Assembly: GCA_004570425.1 (NCBI GenBank)
Contig: SPQJ01000002.1
Span: forward strand, 1-64,000
Reading direction: 5' to 3'
Source: Bacillus sp. AZ43
Lineage (GTDB): Bacteria > Actinomycetota > Actinomycetes > Mycobacteriales > Geodermatophilaceae
Length of the DNA stretch: 64,000 bases
A program made the position numbers and the translations under genes. The notes beneath the pieces were generated by a model. The model searched no databases. It was given only the letters and a program-made list of their open reading frames with translations, and was not told where the DNA came from. Shown in pieces: positions 35,575 through 43,627 of the stretch. Within the stretch, counting starts at the first letter, position 1. Every line of letters begins with the position of its first letter.

Positions 35575-36647
35575 GCGCGCCCGTGCTCGACCAGCCGACG
35601 GCCGCGGTCCGCCGCCCCGGCCGGGTGGTGCGGATCGGCGGCGCCTCGGGGCTGCTGCGGTGGCGGCAGCTGGTCGTGCCGGTGGTCGCGTTCGCCGTCC
35701 TGGTGCTGATCTCGGCGATCAGCATGGGCCGCGGGGACTTCCCGATCAGCATCCCGGACGTCCTCCGCACGCTGGTGGGGCTCGGCGTGGGCGCGCAGGA
35801 CTTCATCATCTTCGAGCTGCGGGCGCCGCGGATCGTCGTCGGGGTGCTGGTCGGACTGGCCCTCGGCGTCGCCGGCGCGCTGTTCCAGACCTTCGCGCGC
35901 AACCCGCTCGCCTCCCCGGACACCCTCGGCATCACCATGGGCGCCTCCGCCGGCGCGGTGGGGGCCATCGTGGTCGGCGGGGGCGGCGCGCTGGGCGGCC
36001 TGGGCATCCCGCTGGCCGCGCTGCTGGGCGCGCTGCTCACCGGCGTGCTGCTCTTCCTGCTCACCTGGCGGGCGGGCATCGACGGCTACCGGCTCGTCCT
36101 CATCGGCATCGCGCTGTGGTCCCTGGGCACCGCACTGGTCGACTGGCTGCTGACCAACGCCGAGATTTACGAGGCGGCGTCGGCCTACGTGTGGATCACC
36201 GGGTCGCTCAACGCCCGCACCTGGGACCACGCCCTCCCCCTGGCCGTGGCGCTCGCGGTGCTGCTCCCACTCGGTCTGGCCGCCGGCCGCGTCCTCGGCG
36301 TGCTCCAGTTCGGCGACGACACCGCCCGCGGCCTCGGGGTGCGGCTGCAGACCGCCCAGGCCGCCGTCGTCCTCATCGCCGTGGGCTGCGTCGCCTTCGC
36401 GGTGTCGGCGGCCGGACCGATAGCGTTCGTCGCGCTGGTGGTCCCGCAGATCGCGCTGCGCCTGACCGGCGGCTCGCGGCCGCCGCTCCTGGCCTCCGGC
36501 CTGCTCGGAGCCGTCCTGGTGGTCGGGGCGGACCTCGTGAGCCGGACCGTGCTCCCGGAGGCGCTGCCGGTCGGCATCCTCACCGCCGTCCTCGGCGCCC
36601 CCTACCTGCTCTGGCTCCTCGTCCGCGGAAGGCGGCAGTTCACGTGA
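35571..36647 (+). CDS. FecCD-family iron-siderophore ABC transporter permease (second subunit)
   Basis: A 358-residue permease homologous to the preceding one: LRAPRIVVGVLVGLALGVAGALFQTFARNPLASPDTLGITMGASAGAV and AAGPIAFVALVVPQIALRLTGGSRPPLL. A ~30-residue cytoplasmic N-terminus precedes the first helix. The GTG overlaps the preceding stop by 4 bases and the ATPase gene follows after 13 bases. The two permeases form the membrane channel. Confidence 0.94.
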   Translation: MSAPVLDQPTAAVRRPGRVVRIGGASGLLRWRQLVVPVVAFAVLVLISAISMGRGDFPISIPDVLRTLVGLGVGAQDFIIFELRAPRIVVGVLVGLALGVAGALFQTFARNPLASPDTLGITMGASAGAVGAIVVGGGGALGGLGIPLAALLGALLTGVLLFLLTWRAGIDGYRLVLIGIALWSLGTALVDWLLTNAEIYEAASAYVWITGSLNARTWDHALPLAVALAVLLPLGLAAGRVLGVLQFGDDTARGLGVRLQTAQAAVVLIAVGCVAFAVSAAGPIAFVALVVPQIALRLTGGSRPPLLASGLLGAVLVVGADLVSRTVLPEALPVGILTAVLGAPYLLWLLVRGRRQFT

Positions 36648-36660
36648 GGCCGACACTGCC

Positions 36661-37491
36661 ATGACCGAGCTCCTGCACCGACCCGGCACGGAGGCGGGCG
36701 AGGGACGGGTCCGTCTCGCCGCCGAGCACGTGACCCTCGCCTACGACGAGCGGGTCGTCGTCCGCGACCTCGACCTGCAGCTCACCGAGGGGTCGTTCAC
36801 CGCGATCGTCGGCCCCAACGGCTGCGGCAAGTCCACCCTGCTCCGCGCCCTCGGCCGGCTGATGCGGCCCACCGGCGGCCAGGTGCTGCTCGACGGCCGG
36901 GCCATCGCCAGGATCCCCACCCGCGAGGTGGCCAAGGTGCTCGGGCTGCTGCCCCAGGCGCCGGTCGCGCCCGACGGGCTCACCGTGGCCGAGCTGGTGG
37001 CCCGCGGCCGGCACCCGCACCAGAGCTGGCTGCGGCAGTGGTCCCGGGACGACGAGGCCGTCGTCGCCGAGGCACTGGCCTGGACCGACATGGCCGAACT
37101 CGGCGAGCGGCCGGTCGACGAGCTGTCCGGCGGGCAGCGCCAGCGGGCGTGGATCTCGATGGCCCTGGCCCAGGGCACCGACCTGCTGCTGCTGGACGAG
37201 CCGACGACCTACCTGGACCTCTCCCACCAGATCGACGTCCTGGAGCTGGTGGGCCGGCTGCACGCCGAGCGCGGGCGGACCGTCGTCGTCGTGCTGCACG
37301 ACCTGAACCTGGCCGCCCGGTACGCGCAGCGGCTGGTCGCCATGAAGGACGGCGACCTCGTCGCGGCCGGCACCCCCTCCGAGGTGCTCACCGAGCAACT
37401 GCTGGCCGACGTGTTCGACCTCGAGGCCCGCGTGGTGCCCGACCCGGTCACCGGGACGCCGATGGTCGTGCCGGTGCGCCGGCTGCGCTGA
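36661..37491 (+). CDS. ABC transporter ATP-binding protein (FepC/FecE type)
   Basis: A 276-residue ATPase. Walker A GPNGCGKST at 51-59, Q-loop LLPQ near 97, signature LSGGQRQR at 155-162, Walker B LLLLDE at 175-180 and the switch His in VLHDLNLA. The DLSHQ stretch after Walker B is typical of siderophore importers. Third gene of the operon; the receptor gene follows after 91 bases with its own iron box. Confidence 0.95.
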   Translation: MTELLHRPGTEAGEGRVRLAAEHVTLAYDERVVVRDLDLQLTEGSFTAIVGPNGCGKSTLLRALGRLMRPTGGQVLLDGRAIARIPTREVAKVLGLLPQAPVAPDGLTVAELVARGRHPHQSWLRQWSRDDEAVVAEALAWTDMAELGERPVDELSGGQRQRAWISMALAQGTDLLLLDEPTTYLDLSHQIDVLELVGRLHAERGRTVVVVLHDLNLAARYAQRLVAMKDGDLVAAGTPSEVLTEQLLADVFDLEARVVPDPVTGTPMVVPVRRLR

Positions 37492-37516
37492 GCGGACCCC
37501 CACTTCCGCGGGCGAC

Positions 37517-37535
37517 TTAGGGCAGGCTAACCTTC
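37517..37535. promoter_or_regulatory. Iron box (DtxR/IdeR-like) upstream of siderophore receptor
   Basis: TTAGG-GC-AGGCTAACCT-TC matches 15 of 19 positions of the DtxR/IdeR consensus, 47 bases before the receptor start. Repression by iron is therefore likely. Confidence 0.75.
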
Positions 37536-37582
37536 CCCGCGACCGGGGATGATCATGCATCCCCCACCCCGAGGGAGTCCCG

Positions 37583-38590
37583 TTGCAGCGCACCACTCGC
37601 CGCCTTCTCGGCGGCCTCCTGGCCCTGGGCCTGACCGCCGGCGTGAGCGCCTGCGGCGGAGACGACGAGGGTGGCGCCGACGCCCCGGGCGACGGCGGCT
37701 GGTCGTTCACCGACGACCTGGGCACCACAGTCGAGCTCGACGAGACGCCGGAGCGCATCGCCGGCCTCAACGACCTGACCGCCTCGCTCTGGAACTACGG
37801 CATCGAGCCGGTCGCCACGTTCGGGCAGACCTCCGCCGAGGAGGACGTCGCCTTCGAGGGCAAGGACCTCTCCGACGTCGCGATCGTGGGCAGCGCCTAC
37901 GGGGAGATCGACCTCGAGGCGCTGGCCGCCGCCGACCCCGATCTGATCGTGACCACCGTCTACCCGGTGGACTCCTCCGGCGAGATCCCCGAGGGCACCG
38001 CCGGCTACGGCTTCACCGACATGGCGCAGCAGGAGCAGGTCGCCGAGATCGCGCCGATCGTCCAGATCGCCTACCGGGGGTCGGCCGCCGACGTCATCGA
38101 GCGCGTGGTCGAGCTCGCCGAGTCCCTGGGCGTCGACACCGAGGGCGGCGAGGTCGCCGAGGCGCGCGCCGACTTCGAGGCCGCGTCCGAGGCGCTGGCC
38201 GAGGCCGCCTCGAACGGCGTCAGCGTGCTGCCCGTGTACGCCACCCAGGCCGACGGCTGGTGGATGGCCAAGGCCGGCGACGACCCGCAGCTCGCGCTGT
38301 ACGAGGACCTGGGCGTGAACTTCGTCGACCCGGGCGGCGACGGCTACTTCTGGAACTCGGTGGGCTGGGAAGAGGTCCCCGACTTCCCGAGCGACGTGAT
38401 CCTCTACTCGCTGCGCTTCAGCATGACGCCCGAGGAGATCGCCGCACAGCCCACGGCCGCGCTGCTCCCCGCCGTCCAGAACGGCCAGCTGCACCCGTGG
38501 AAGTACATCGGCCCCGACTACGTCGCCCAGGCGGCCTACATGGAGGAGCTGGCCGGCTACCTGACCGAGGCGCGCGACGTCACCGCGTGA
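37583..38590 (+). CDS. Iron-siderophore ABC transporter substrate-binding lipoprotein
   Basis: A 335-residue receptor with a lipoprotein signal peptide and lipobox GVSAC (Cys24). The mature part has the FepB/FhuD-type two-lobe pattern: SFTDDLGTTVELDETPERIAGLNDLTASLWNYGIEPV, then ADPDLIV and a long central helix. The TTG start follows GAGGGAG. Acts outside the membrane, handing ferric siderophore to the two permeases. The specific siderophore is unknown; no biosynthesis genes are nearby. Confidence 0.93.
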   Translation: MQRTTRRLLGGLLALGLTAGVSACGGDDEGGADAPGDGGWSFTDDLGTTVELDETPERIAGLNDLTASLWNYGIEPVATFGQTSAEEDVAFEGKDLSDVAIVGSAYGEIDLEALAAADPDLIVTTVYPVDSSGEIPEGTAGYGFTDMAQQEQVAEIAPIVQIAYRGSAADVIERVVELAESLGVDTEGGEVAEARADFEAASEALAEAASNGVSVLPVYATQADGWWMAKAGDDPQLALYEDLGVNFVDPGGDGYFWNSVGWEEVPDFPSDVILYSLRFSMTPEEIAAQPTAALLPAVQNGQLHPWKYIGPDYVAQAAYMEELAGYLTEARDVTA

Positions 38591-38595
38591 GCCCG

Positions 38596-38633
38596 GACCC
38601 CGGCGGCGCTACGACGACAGCGCCGCCGGGGTC
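38596..38633. terminator. Bidirectional terminator overlapping eamA-type gene end
   Basis: A perfect 15-base stem (GACCCCGGCGGCGCT with AGCGCCGCCGGGGTC) and 8-base loop between convergent genes; its right arm lies inside the last codons of the DMT transporter gene. Confidence 0.7.
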
Positions 38634-39568
38634 TCCGGCAGCGGTGCCTGGGCGGTCCTGGCCGTCTGGGCCAGCACGATCCCGGTGAGGACGACGGCGC
38701 CGCCGGCGATCTGCCAGCCGGTGAGCATTTGCTCCACCCACAGCCAGGCGACGATCGAGGCGAACACCGGCTCGATGGTGGCGACCAGCCCGGCGGTCGT
38801 CGGCGCCAGGTGCCGCAGCGCGGCGATCGACAGCCCGAACGGCACCACCGCGCCCAGGACGACGATCCACAGCACCAGCACCCACAGCGGCAGCTGCACC
38901 GAGCCCAGCGAGACCGTCACGCGCTCGCCGAGGACGGCGCCGTCGAACCGCCACCACGGCGCGGCGACCGCCCAGAAGACCGCGGCGAACACGAAGCTCC
39001 AGCAGGTGAGCGTGACCGGGTCCCCGGACACCGTGCCGCGCTCGCCCAGCAGGTAGTAGGTGGCCAGGCAGAGGGCGGCCAGCAGTGCCGCACCCACGCC
39101 GACGGCGTCGAGCGATCCGCCGTCCTGCCAGACCTGCGCGACCAGCACGAGCCCGGACAGGGACAGCAGCAGCGCGAGCCACAGCCGGCCGCGGACCTTC
39201 TCCCGGCGGACCAGCCACACGTAGAGGGCGATGAACACCGGCGCGGTCATCTCGAAGACCAGGGCGATGCCGACCGGCATCCGCCCGATCGCCACGTAGT
39301 ACAGGAACTGGGTCATCGCGACGCCGACCACCCCGAAGACGGCCAGGAGCGGCAGTTCCCGCCGGCTGACCCGCAACCGGCCCGGGGCGAGCACGGCCAG
39401 CGCGACCAGCAGGACGACGGCCGCGCCGGTGCAGCGCAGCGCGGTGAGCCGGGTGGGCTCGATCCCCGCCTCGAGCGCGAGGGTGGACACCGTGCCGTTG
39501 ACACCGAAGAACGCGGCCGAGGCCAGCGTCAGGGCGTAGCCGACGGCGGGCACACGGGCGCGGGTCAC
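38609..39568 (-). CDS. EamA/DMT family transporter
   Basis: A 319-residue membrane protein with ten predicted helices in two EamA repeats (about 8-140 and 160-300). Typical family stretches are AAFFGVNGTVS, ALVFEMTAPVFIALYVWLVRREKV and LAPTTAGLVATIEPVFASIVAWLWVEQMLTGWQIAGGAVVLTGIVL. Likely a metabolite exporter; substrate unknown. TACATT 7 bases before the GTG supports leaderless initiation. Confidence 0.9.
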   Translation of the reverse strand: MTRARVPAVGYALTLASAAFFGVNGTVSTLALEAGIEPTRLTALRCTGAAVVLLVALAVLAPGRLRVSRRELPLLAVFGVVGVAMTQFLYYVAIGRMPVGIALVFEMTAPVFIALYVWLVRREKVRGRLWLALLLSLSGLVLVAQVWQDGGSLDAVGVGAALLAALCLATYYLLGERGTVSGDPVTLTCWSFVFAAVFWAVAAPWWRFDGAVLGERVTVSLGSVQLPLWVLVLWIVVLGAVVPFGLSIAALRHLAPTTAGLVATIEPVFASIVAWLWVEQMLTGWQIAGGAVVLTGIVLAQTARTAQAPLPETPAALSS

Positions 39569-39575
39569 GGAGCGG

Positions 39576-39581
39576 AATGTA
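39576..39581 (-). promoter_or_regulatory. TACATT -10 element, leaderless start of DMT transporter
   Basis: TACATT on the minus strand ends 7 bases before the GTG at 39568. Confidence 0.5.
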
Positions 39582-39633
39582 GCCGTCGAACCGGCTTGAG
39601 CCGCCTACCCACCCGATGCGACAGACTGCGGGC

Positions 39634-40428
39634 ATGGAGCTGCCCGCCGCCCTGTACGAACCCACCGACGACGGCTTCCTCGCCACCGCGCTGACCATCG
39701 GCCCCTGGGACACCGGCCTCCAGCACGCCGGGCCGCCGGCGGCGCTGCTGCTCCGCGAGGCCGAGCGCGCCGGCGCGATCAGCGGCGGGCAGACCGTGCG
39801 GCTCGCCTACGACATCTTCGCCCCGGTGCCCGTCGGGCCGGTGCGGGTGCGGTCGTCCGTCGTCCGCCCGGGACGCCGGATCGAGCTGGTCGAGACCGTG
39901 CTCTCGTCCGGCGACGACGACCGTCCGCTGATGCGGCTGTCGGCCTGGCGCATGCGCACCCGCACCGACGGCCCCGCCGCCTCGGAGGCACCGCGGCACC
40001 CTGCGGCGGCCATGCCGGAGGACAGCCGCGCGGAGGAACCGGCCTTCTTCAGCACCGACGTCGCGTACCACCGGGCCATGGAGTGGCGCTTCCCCACGGG
40101 CAGCTTCAACTCCCCCGGCCCGGCCTCGGCCTGGACCCGGCCGGGCTGCGCCCTCGTGGCGGGCGAGCCGATCACGCCGCTGCAGCACCTCCTGGTCATG
40201 ACCGACGCCGCCAGCGGCATCTCGGCCGAACTCGACTGGACGACGGCGACCTTCGCCAACGTCGACCTCCTGGTGTCGCTGCACCGCCAGCCGCGCGGCG
40301 AGTGGCTCGGCATGGATGCGGTCACGACCCTCGGCGACGGCGGGGCCGCCCAGTGCACCGCCGTCCTCTTCGACGCCGAGGGTGCGATCGGCCGCTCGGC
40401 GCAGGCGCTGTTCGTGGAACCCCGCTGA
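39634..40428 (+). CDS. Thioesterase family protein (double hotdog)
   Basis: A 264-residue protein with two hotdog halves. The first (about 15-110) carries LQHAGPPAALLLREAERAG; the second ends LHRQPRGEWLGMDAVTTLGDGGAAQCTAVLFDAEGAIGRSAQALFVEPR, the standard ending of TesB-like acyl-CoA thioesterases. Substrate unknown. The ATG at 39634 lies 6 bases after a CAGACT element. Confidence 0.85.
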   Translation: MELPAALYEPTDDGFLATALTIGPWDTGLQHAGPPAALLLREAERAGAISGGQTVRLAYDIFAPVPVGPVRVRSSVVRPGRRIELVETVLSSGDDDRPLMRLSAWRMRTRTDGPAASEAPRHPAAAMPEDSRAEEPAFFSTDVAYHRAMEWRFPTGSFNSPGPASAWTRPGCALVAGEPITPLQHLLVMTDAASGISAELDWTTATFANVDLLVSLHRQPRGEWLGMDAVTTLGDGGAAQCTAVLFDAEGAIGRSAQALFVEPR

Positions 40429-40495
40429 CGGTGTGGCACCACCCCCGCCGACCGAGCAAGGTGGGCGGGACGACGGATCGACCGACGGGAGTGGC

Positions 40496-41386
40496 ATGGA
40501 TGCACTGACCGAGCTGCGCGACTGGCTCTCCGGCCGGGGCCTCGAGGTCGTGCTGATCGTCCTCGGCTCGGTGCTGCTCGCCCGCTTCGTCTCCTGGGCG
40601 GGCGGCCGGATCACCGACCGCATCGACGCCCGGGCCACCGGTGGGGACGCCCTGGTGCGGTCCGAGGCGGCCAAGCACCGGCACTCCCTGACGCAGGTGC
40701 TCACCTGGGCGGCGATCGTGCTCATCTACTCGATCGCCGTCTTCTTCGTCCTGGACCGCCTCGGCGTGCCCGTCACCGGCCTCGTCGCGCCGGCGACGGT
40801 GCTCGGCGTGGGCCTCGGGTTCGGCGCGCAGCGGATCGTCGGCGACGTCCTCGCCGGGTTCTTCATCATCACCGAGCGGCAGTACGGCTTCGGTGACGTC
40901 GTCGCGATCAACGTCGTGGGCGCCGCCGACGCGGCGACCGGAACCGTCGAGGACGTCACGCTCCGGGTCACGCGCGTGCGGTCGGCGAACGGGGAGGTGA
41001 TCACGGTGCCGAACGGCCAGATCGTCAAGGTGGTGAACCTGTCCCGCGACTGGGCGCGCGCCGTGGTCGACGTCCCGGTGCCGACCAGCGTCGACGTCAA
41101 CCGGGTGAACGAGATCCTCCGCGACGTCGGCCGCGACGCCTTCCGCGATCCCGCCCTGCGCCCGCTGCTGCTCGACCCGCCGAGCCTCATGGGCGTGGAG
41201 AGCCTGGACCTCGACCAGGTCAACGTGCGCATGGTGGCCCGAACGCTGCCCGGCAAGCAGTTCGAGGTGGGCCGCGACCTGCGCGCCCGTGTCGTCCTGG
41301 CCTTCCGCAACCAGGGCATGAACGTGCCGCCGCCCACCACCGAGGTCATGGCGCACGACGGCGACCCCGGGGAGGAGGCCCGATGA
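40496..41386 (+). CDS. MscS-type mechanosensitive ion channel
   Basis: A 296-residue small-conductance mechanosensitive channel. Two or three helices (18-36, 72-92, 98-125); the pore helix reads VLGVGLGFGAQRIVGDVLAGFFIITERQYGFGDVV. The beta domain contains VEDVTLRVTRVRSANGEVITVPNGQIVKVVNLS, the classic MscS motif. It protects against hypo-osmotic shock. The next gene overlaps its stop by 4 bases. Confidence 0.94.
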   Translation: MDALTELRDWLSGRGLEVVLIVLGSVLLARFVSWAGGRITDRIDARATGGDALVRSEAAKHRHSLTQVLTWAAIVLIYSIAVFFVLDRLGVPVTGLVAPATVLGVGLGFGAQRIVGDVLAGFFIITERQYGFGDVVAINVVGAADAATGTVEDVTLRVTRVRSANGEVITVPNGQIVKVVNLSRDWARAVVDVPVPTSVDVNRVNEILRDVGRDAFRDPALRPLLLDPPSLMGVESLDLDQVNVRMVARTLPGKQFEVGRDLRARVVLAFRNQGMNVPPPTTEVMAHDGDPGEEAR

Positions 41387-41838
41387 CCGAGCCCGACAAG
41401 GCCACGGCCGAGCAGCCCGTCGTCGAGGCGCCCCGCGTCACCACCGCGCCCGCCCACGGAGGGCCGCTCTCCCGCATCCCGTCGCACCTAGGCCGGGCCC
41501 GGACCTCCACCGTCGTCCTCGGGATCCTGTTCGTGGCGATCTTCGCCCTGTACGTGAACATCCGCCCCGAGACCTCGCCGCCCCCGGCGGAGACCGGCAC
41601 CGAGCAACCGGCACCCGCCCCCGCGCCGACCTCGACACCGGCACCGGAGACGACGGCGGAGCCGCAGGAGACGACGGCGCCGCCGGCCACCTCCGCGCCG
41701 ACCACCCCGCCGCGGACGACGGAGCGGACCGAGCCCGGCGACACGACGGTCCCCCCGGAGGAGACCTCCGAGCCGTCTCCGCCGTCCCCGGAGACCAGCG
41801 CCCCGAGCCTGCCCACCGGCACCTCCCCGACGGGCTGA
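41383..41838 (+). CDS. Single-pass membrane protein with Pro/Thr/Glu-rich tail
   Basis: A 151-residue protein. A ~40-residue N-terminus precedes one membrane helix (TVVLGILFVAIFALYVNI, ~45-62). The rest is a low-complexity Pro/Thr/Glu/Ser tail, probably extracellular. The ATGA overlap with the MscS gene indicates coupled expression, so it may be an accessory or wall-spanning partner of the channel. That role is inference. Confidence 0.75.
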   Translation: MTEPDKATAEQPVVEAPRVTTAPAHGGPLSRIPSHLGRARTSTVVLGILFVAIFALYVNIRPETSPPPAETGTEQPAPAPAPTSTPAPETTAEPQETTAPPATSAPTTPPRTTERTEPGDTTVPPEETSEPSPPSPETSAPSLPTGTSPTG

Positions 41839-41841
41839 CGC

Positions 41842-42099
41842 TCACGCGCCGAGGAGCGCCCGCAGCCGTTCCTCGGTGCCGTCCTCGACCTCGACGACCT
41901 TGGTGCGCGCCGTCGCGCCGGTCACCAGGGCCACCGCGGACCGGCGCAGCCCGAACGCGTCGGCGACGGCGGCCAGCGCGGCCTCGGTCGCGCGGCCGTC
42001 GACCGCCCGCGCGGCGACCCGCACCACGAGCGCCCCGTCGTGCTCCCCGCCGACGGCCGTCCGGCCGGCGCCGGGTCGTACCCGGATCGTCACGCGCAC
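41842..42099 (-). CDS. DUF167 (YggU) family protein
   Basis: An 85-residue protein of the DUF167 family: VTIRVRPGAGRTAVGG at the N-terminus, LVVRVAARAVDGRATEAALAAVADAFG in the middle, and RTKVVEVEDGTEERLRALL at the end. Small cytoplasmic alpha/beta fold of unknown function. The GTG at 42099 is chosen over the GTG two codons earlier: a CAGACT element lies 7 bases before it, and most family members begin directly with the VTIRV strand. Confidence 0.85.
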   Translation of the reverse strand: MRVTIRVRPGAGRTAVGGEHDGALVVRVAARAVDGRATEAALAAVADAFGLRRSAVALVTGATARTKVVEVEDGTEERLRALLGA

Positions 42100-42137
42100 G
42101 CCCACCAGTCTGACCCGTCCAGCTGGTGGGACGGATG

Positions 42138-42166
42138 TTTCACGTGGGACAGCGGCTGTCTAAGAT
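42138..42166 (+). promoter_or_regulatory. metY: Candidate promoter of SAM riboswitch-metYX operon
   Basis: TTTCAC (42138-42143) and TAAGAT (42161-42166) are 17 bases apart. The predicted start near 42173 is exactly the 5' end of the riboswitch P1 stem. Confidence 0.5.
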
Positions 42167-42171
42167 CGGGA

Positions 42172-42290
42172 CTGGCTCACGAGAGGCAGCGACAAGCACC
42201 TGGCTGGCTGCCCGGCAACCTCTACTCCGTCCGAGGTGCTCCAGGGGAAGAGCCGGCTGGACGGCGCCCGCCGCCCGGCAAGACGGAGTC
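42172..42290 (+). promoter_or_regulatory. S-adenosylmethionine riboswitch, SAM-IV-like
   Basis: An mRNA leader aptamer. P1 is CTGGCTC (42172-42178) with GAGCCGG (42250-42256). P2 uses GGCAGC (42185-42190) with GCTGCC (42207-42212), followed by the SAM-box core CGGCAACC. CCTC (42219-42222) and GAGG (42233-42236) close a P3 hairpin whose loop ACTCCGTC (42224-42231) is perfectly complementary to GACGGAGT (42282-42289) downstream. That P3-loop/3' pseudoknot is the mark of SAM-IV rather than SAM-I. It precedes metY, as expected. SAM binding should lower expression. Confidence 0.85.
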
Positions 42291-42304
42291 CCCGTGCGCC
42301 GCGG

Positions 42305-42327
42305 GTTCTCCCGATCGAGAGGAGAAC
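42305..42327 (+). promoter_or_regulatory. Ribosome-binding-site sequestering hairpin for metY
   Basis: GTTCTCC (42305-42311) pairs with GGAGAAC (42321-42327), which contains the metY Shine-Dalgarno sequence. With the riboswitch just upstream, this suggests translational control. Confidence 0.55.
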
Positions 42328-42332
42328 GGCGC

Positions 42333-43625
42333 ATGAGCGATCCGCAGAGCTGGAGCTTCGAGACCCGGCAGATCCACGCCGGCACGAGCCCCGACCCGAC
42401 CACCGGCGCCCGCGCGCTGCCGATCTACGCCACCACGGCGTACCAGTTCCGTGACAGCCAGCACGCCGCCGACCTGTTCGCGCTGGCCGAGATGGGCAAC
42501 ATCTACACGCGGATCATGAACCCGACGCAGGACGCGCTCGAGCAGCGCGTGGCGTCCCTCGAGGGCGGCGTCGCGGCCCTTGCCGTGGCCAGCGGTCAGT
42601 CGGCGACGACCCTGGCGATCCTGAACATCGCCGAGTCGGGCGACCACGTCGTCGCGTCGGCGTCGCTCTACGGCGGCACCTACAACCTGCTGCACCACTC
42701 GCTGCCCAAGCTGGGTGTCACCGTCTCGTTCGTCGAGGACCCGGACGACCCGGAGGCGTGGCAGGCCCTGGTCCAGGACAACACCAAGGCGTTCTTCGGC
42801 GAGACGATCGGCAACCCGAAGGGCGACATCCTCGACATCGAGACCGTCGCCGGGGTGGCGCACCGCAACGGTGTCCCGCTGATCGTCGACAACACCATCG
42901 CCACGCCGTTCCTCATCCGGCCGCTCGAGTTCGGCGCCGACGTCGTCGTCCACTCGGCCACGAAGTACCTCGGCGGCCACGGCACCGCCATCGCCGGGAT
43001 CATCGTCGACGGCGGGTCGTTCGACTGGGGCAGCGGGAAGTTCCCCGGCTTCACCACGCCGGACCCGACGTACCACGGCGTCGTCTACAAGGACCTGGGT
43101 GCGCCGGCCTACGCGCTCAAGGCGCGGGTGCAGCTGCTGCGCGACCTGGGCCCGGCGATCTCGCCGTTCAACGCGTTCCTCGTCGTCCAGGGGATCGAGA
43201 CGCTGTCGCTGCGCATGGAGCGGCACGTGCAGAACGCGACGCGGGTGGCGGAGTTCCTGGAGGCGCACGACGCCGTCGACCGGGTCAACTACCCGGTGCT
43301 GGAGTCCTCGCCCTGGCACGCGGCGCAGCAGAAGTACGCGCCGAAGGGTGCCGGTGCGGTCCTCACCTTCGAGCTGCACGGCGGCCGGGAGGCCGGGCAG
43401 AAGTTCGTGGAGGCGCTCGAGCTGCACAGCCACGTGGCCAACATCGGCGACGTGCGCAGCCTGGTCATCCACCCGGCCTCGACGACGCACTCGCAGCTCA
43501 CCGCCGAGGAGCAGCTGACGACCGGCGTCACCCCGGGTCTGGTGCGCCTGGCCGTCGGCCTGGAGGGCATCGAGGACATCCTGGCCGACCTCGAGGCCGG
43601 CTTCCGCGCGGCGAAGTCAGCCTGA
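42333..43625 (+). CDS. metY: O-acetylhomoserine sulfhydrylase (bifunctional O-acetylhomoserine/O-acetylserine)
   Basis: A 430-residue PLP enzyme of the Cys/Met metabolism family that makes homocysteine from O-acetylhomoserine and sulfide. The PLP lysine is K211 in [36 protein letters not shown] and [17 protein letters not shown] are family signatures, and the length matches MetY rather than the shorter MetB. The ATG at 42333 follows GAGGAG; the open frame further upstream is riboswitch, not coding. metX follows after 2 bases, providing its substrate. Confidence 0.95.
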   Translation: MSDPQSWSFETRQIHAGTSPDPTTGARALPIYATTAYQFRDSQHAADLFALAEMGNIYTRIMNPTQDALEQRVASLEGGVAALAVASGQSATTLAILNIAESGDHVVASASLYGGTYNLLHHSLPKLGVTVSFVEDPDDPEAWQALVQDNTKAFFGETIGNPKGDILDIETVAGVAHRNGVPLIVDNTIATPFLIRPLEFGADVVVHSATKYLGGHGTAIAGIIVDGGSFDWGSGKFPGFTTPDPTYHGVVYKDLGAPAYALKARVQLLRDLGPAISPFNAFLVVQGIETLSLRMERHVQNATRVAEFLEAHDAVDRVNYPVLESSPWHAAQQKYAPKGAGAVLTFELHGGREAGQKFVEALELHSHVANIGDVRSLVIHPASTTHSQLTAEEQLTTGVTPGLVRLAVGLEGIEDILADLEAGFRAAKSA

Positions 43626-43627
43626 CG

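Noticed and set aside
42126-42332. In-frame N-terminal extension of metY
   Set aside because: The region folds as the SAM-IV-like riboswitch and its ribosome-binding-site hairpin; the true ATG at 42333 has a good ribosome-binding site.
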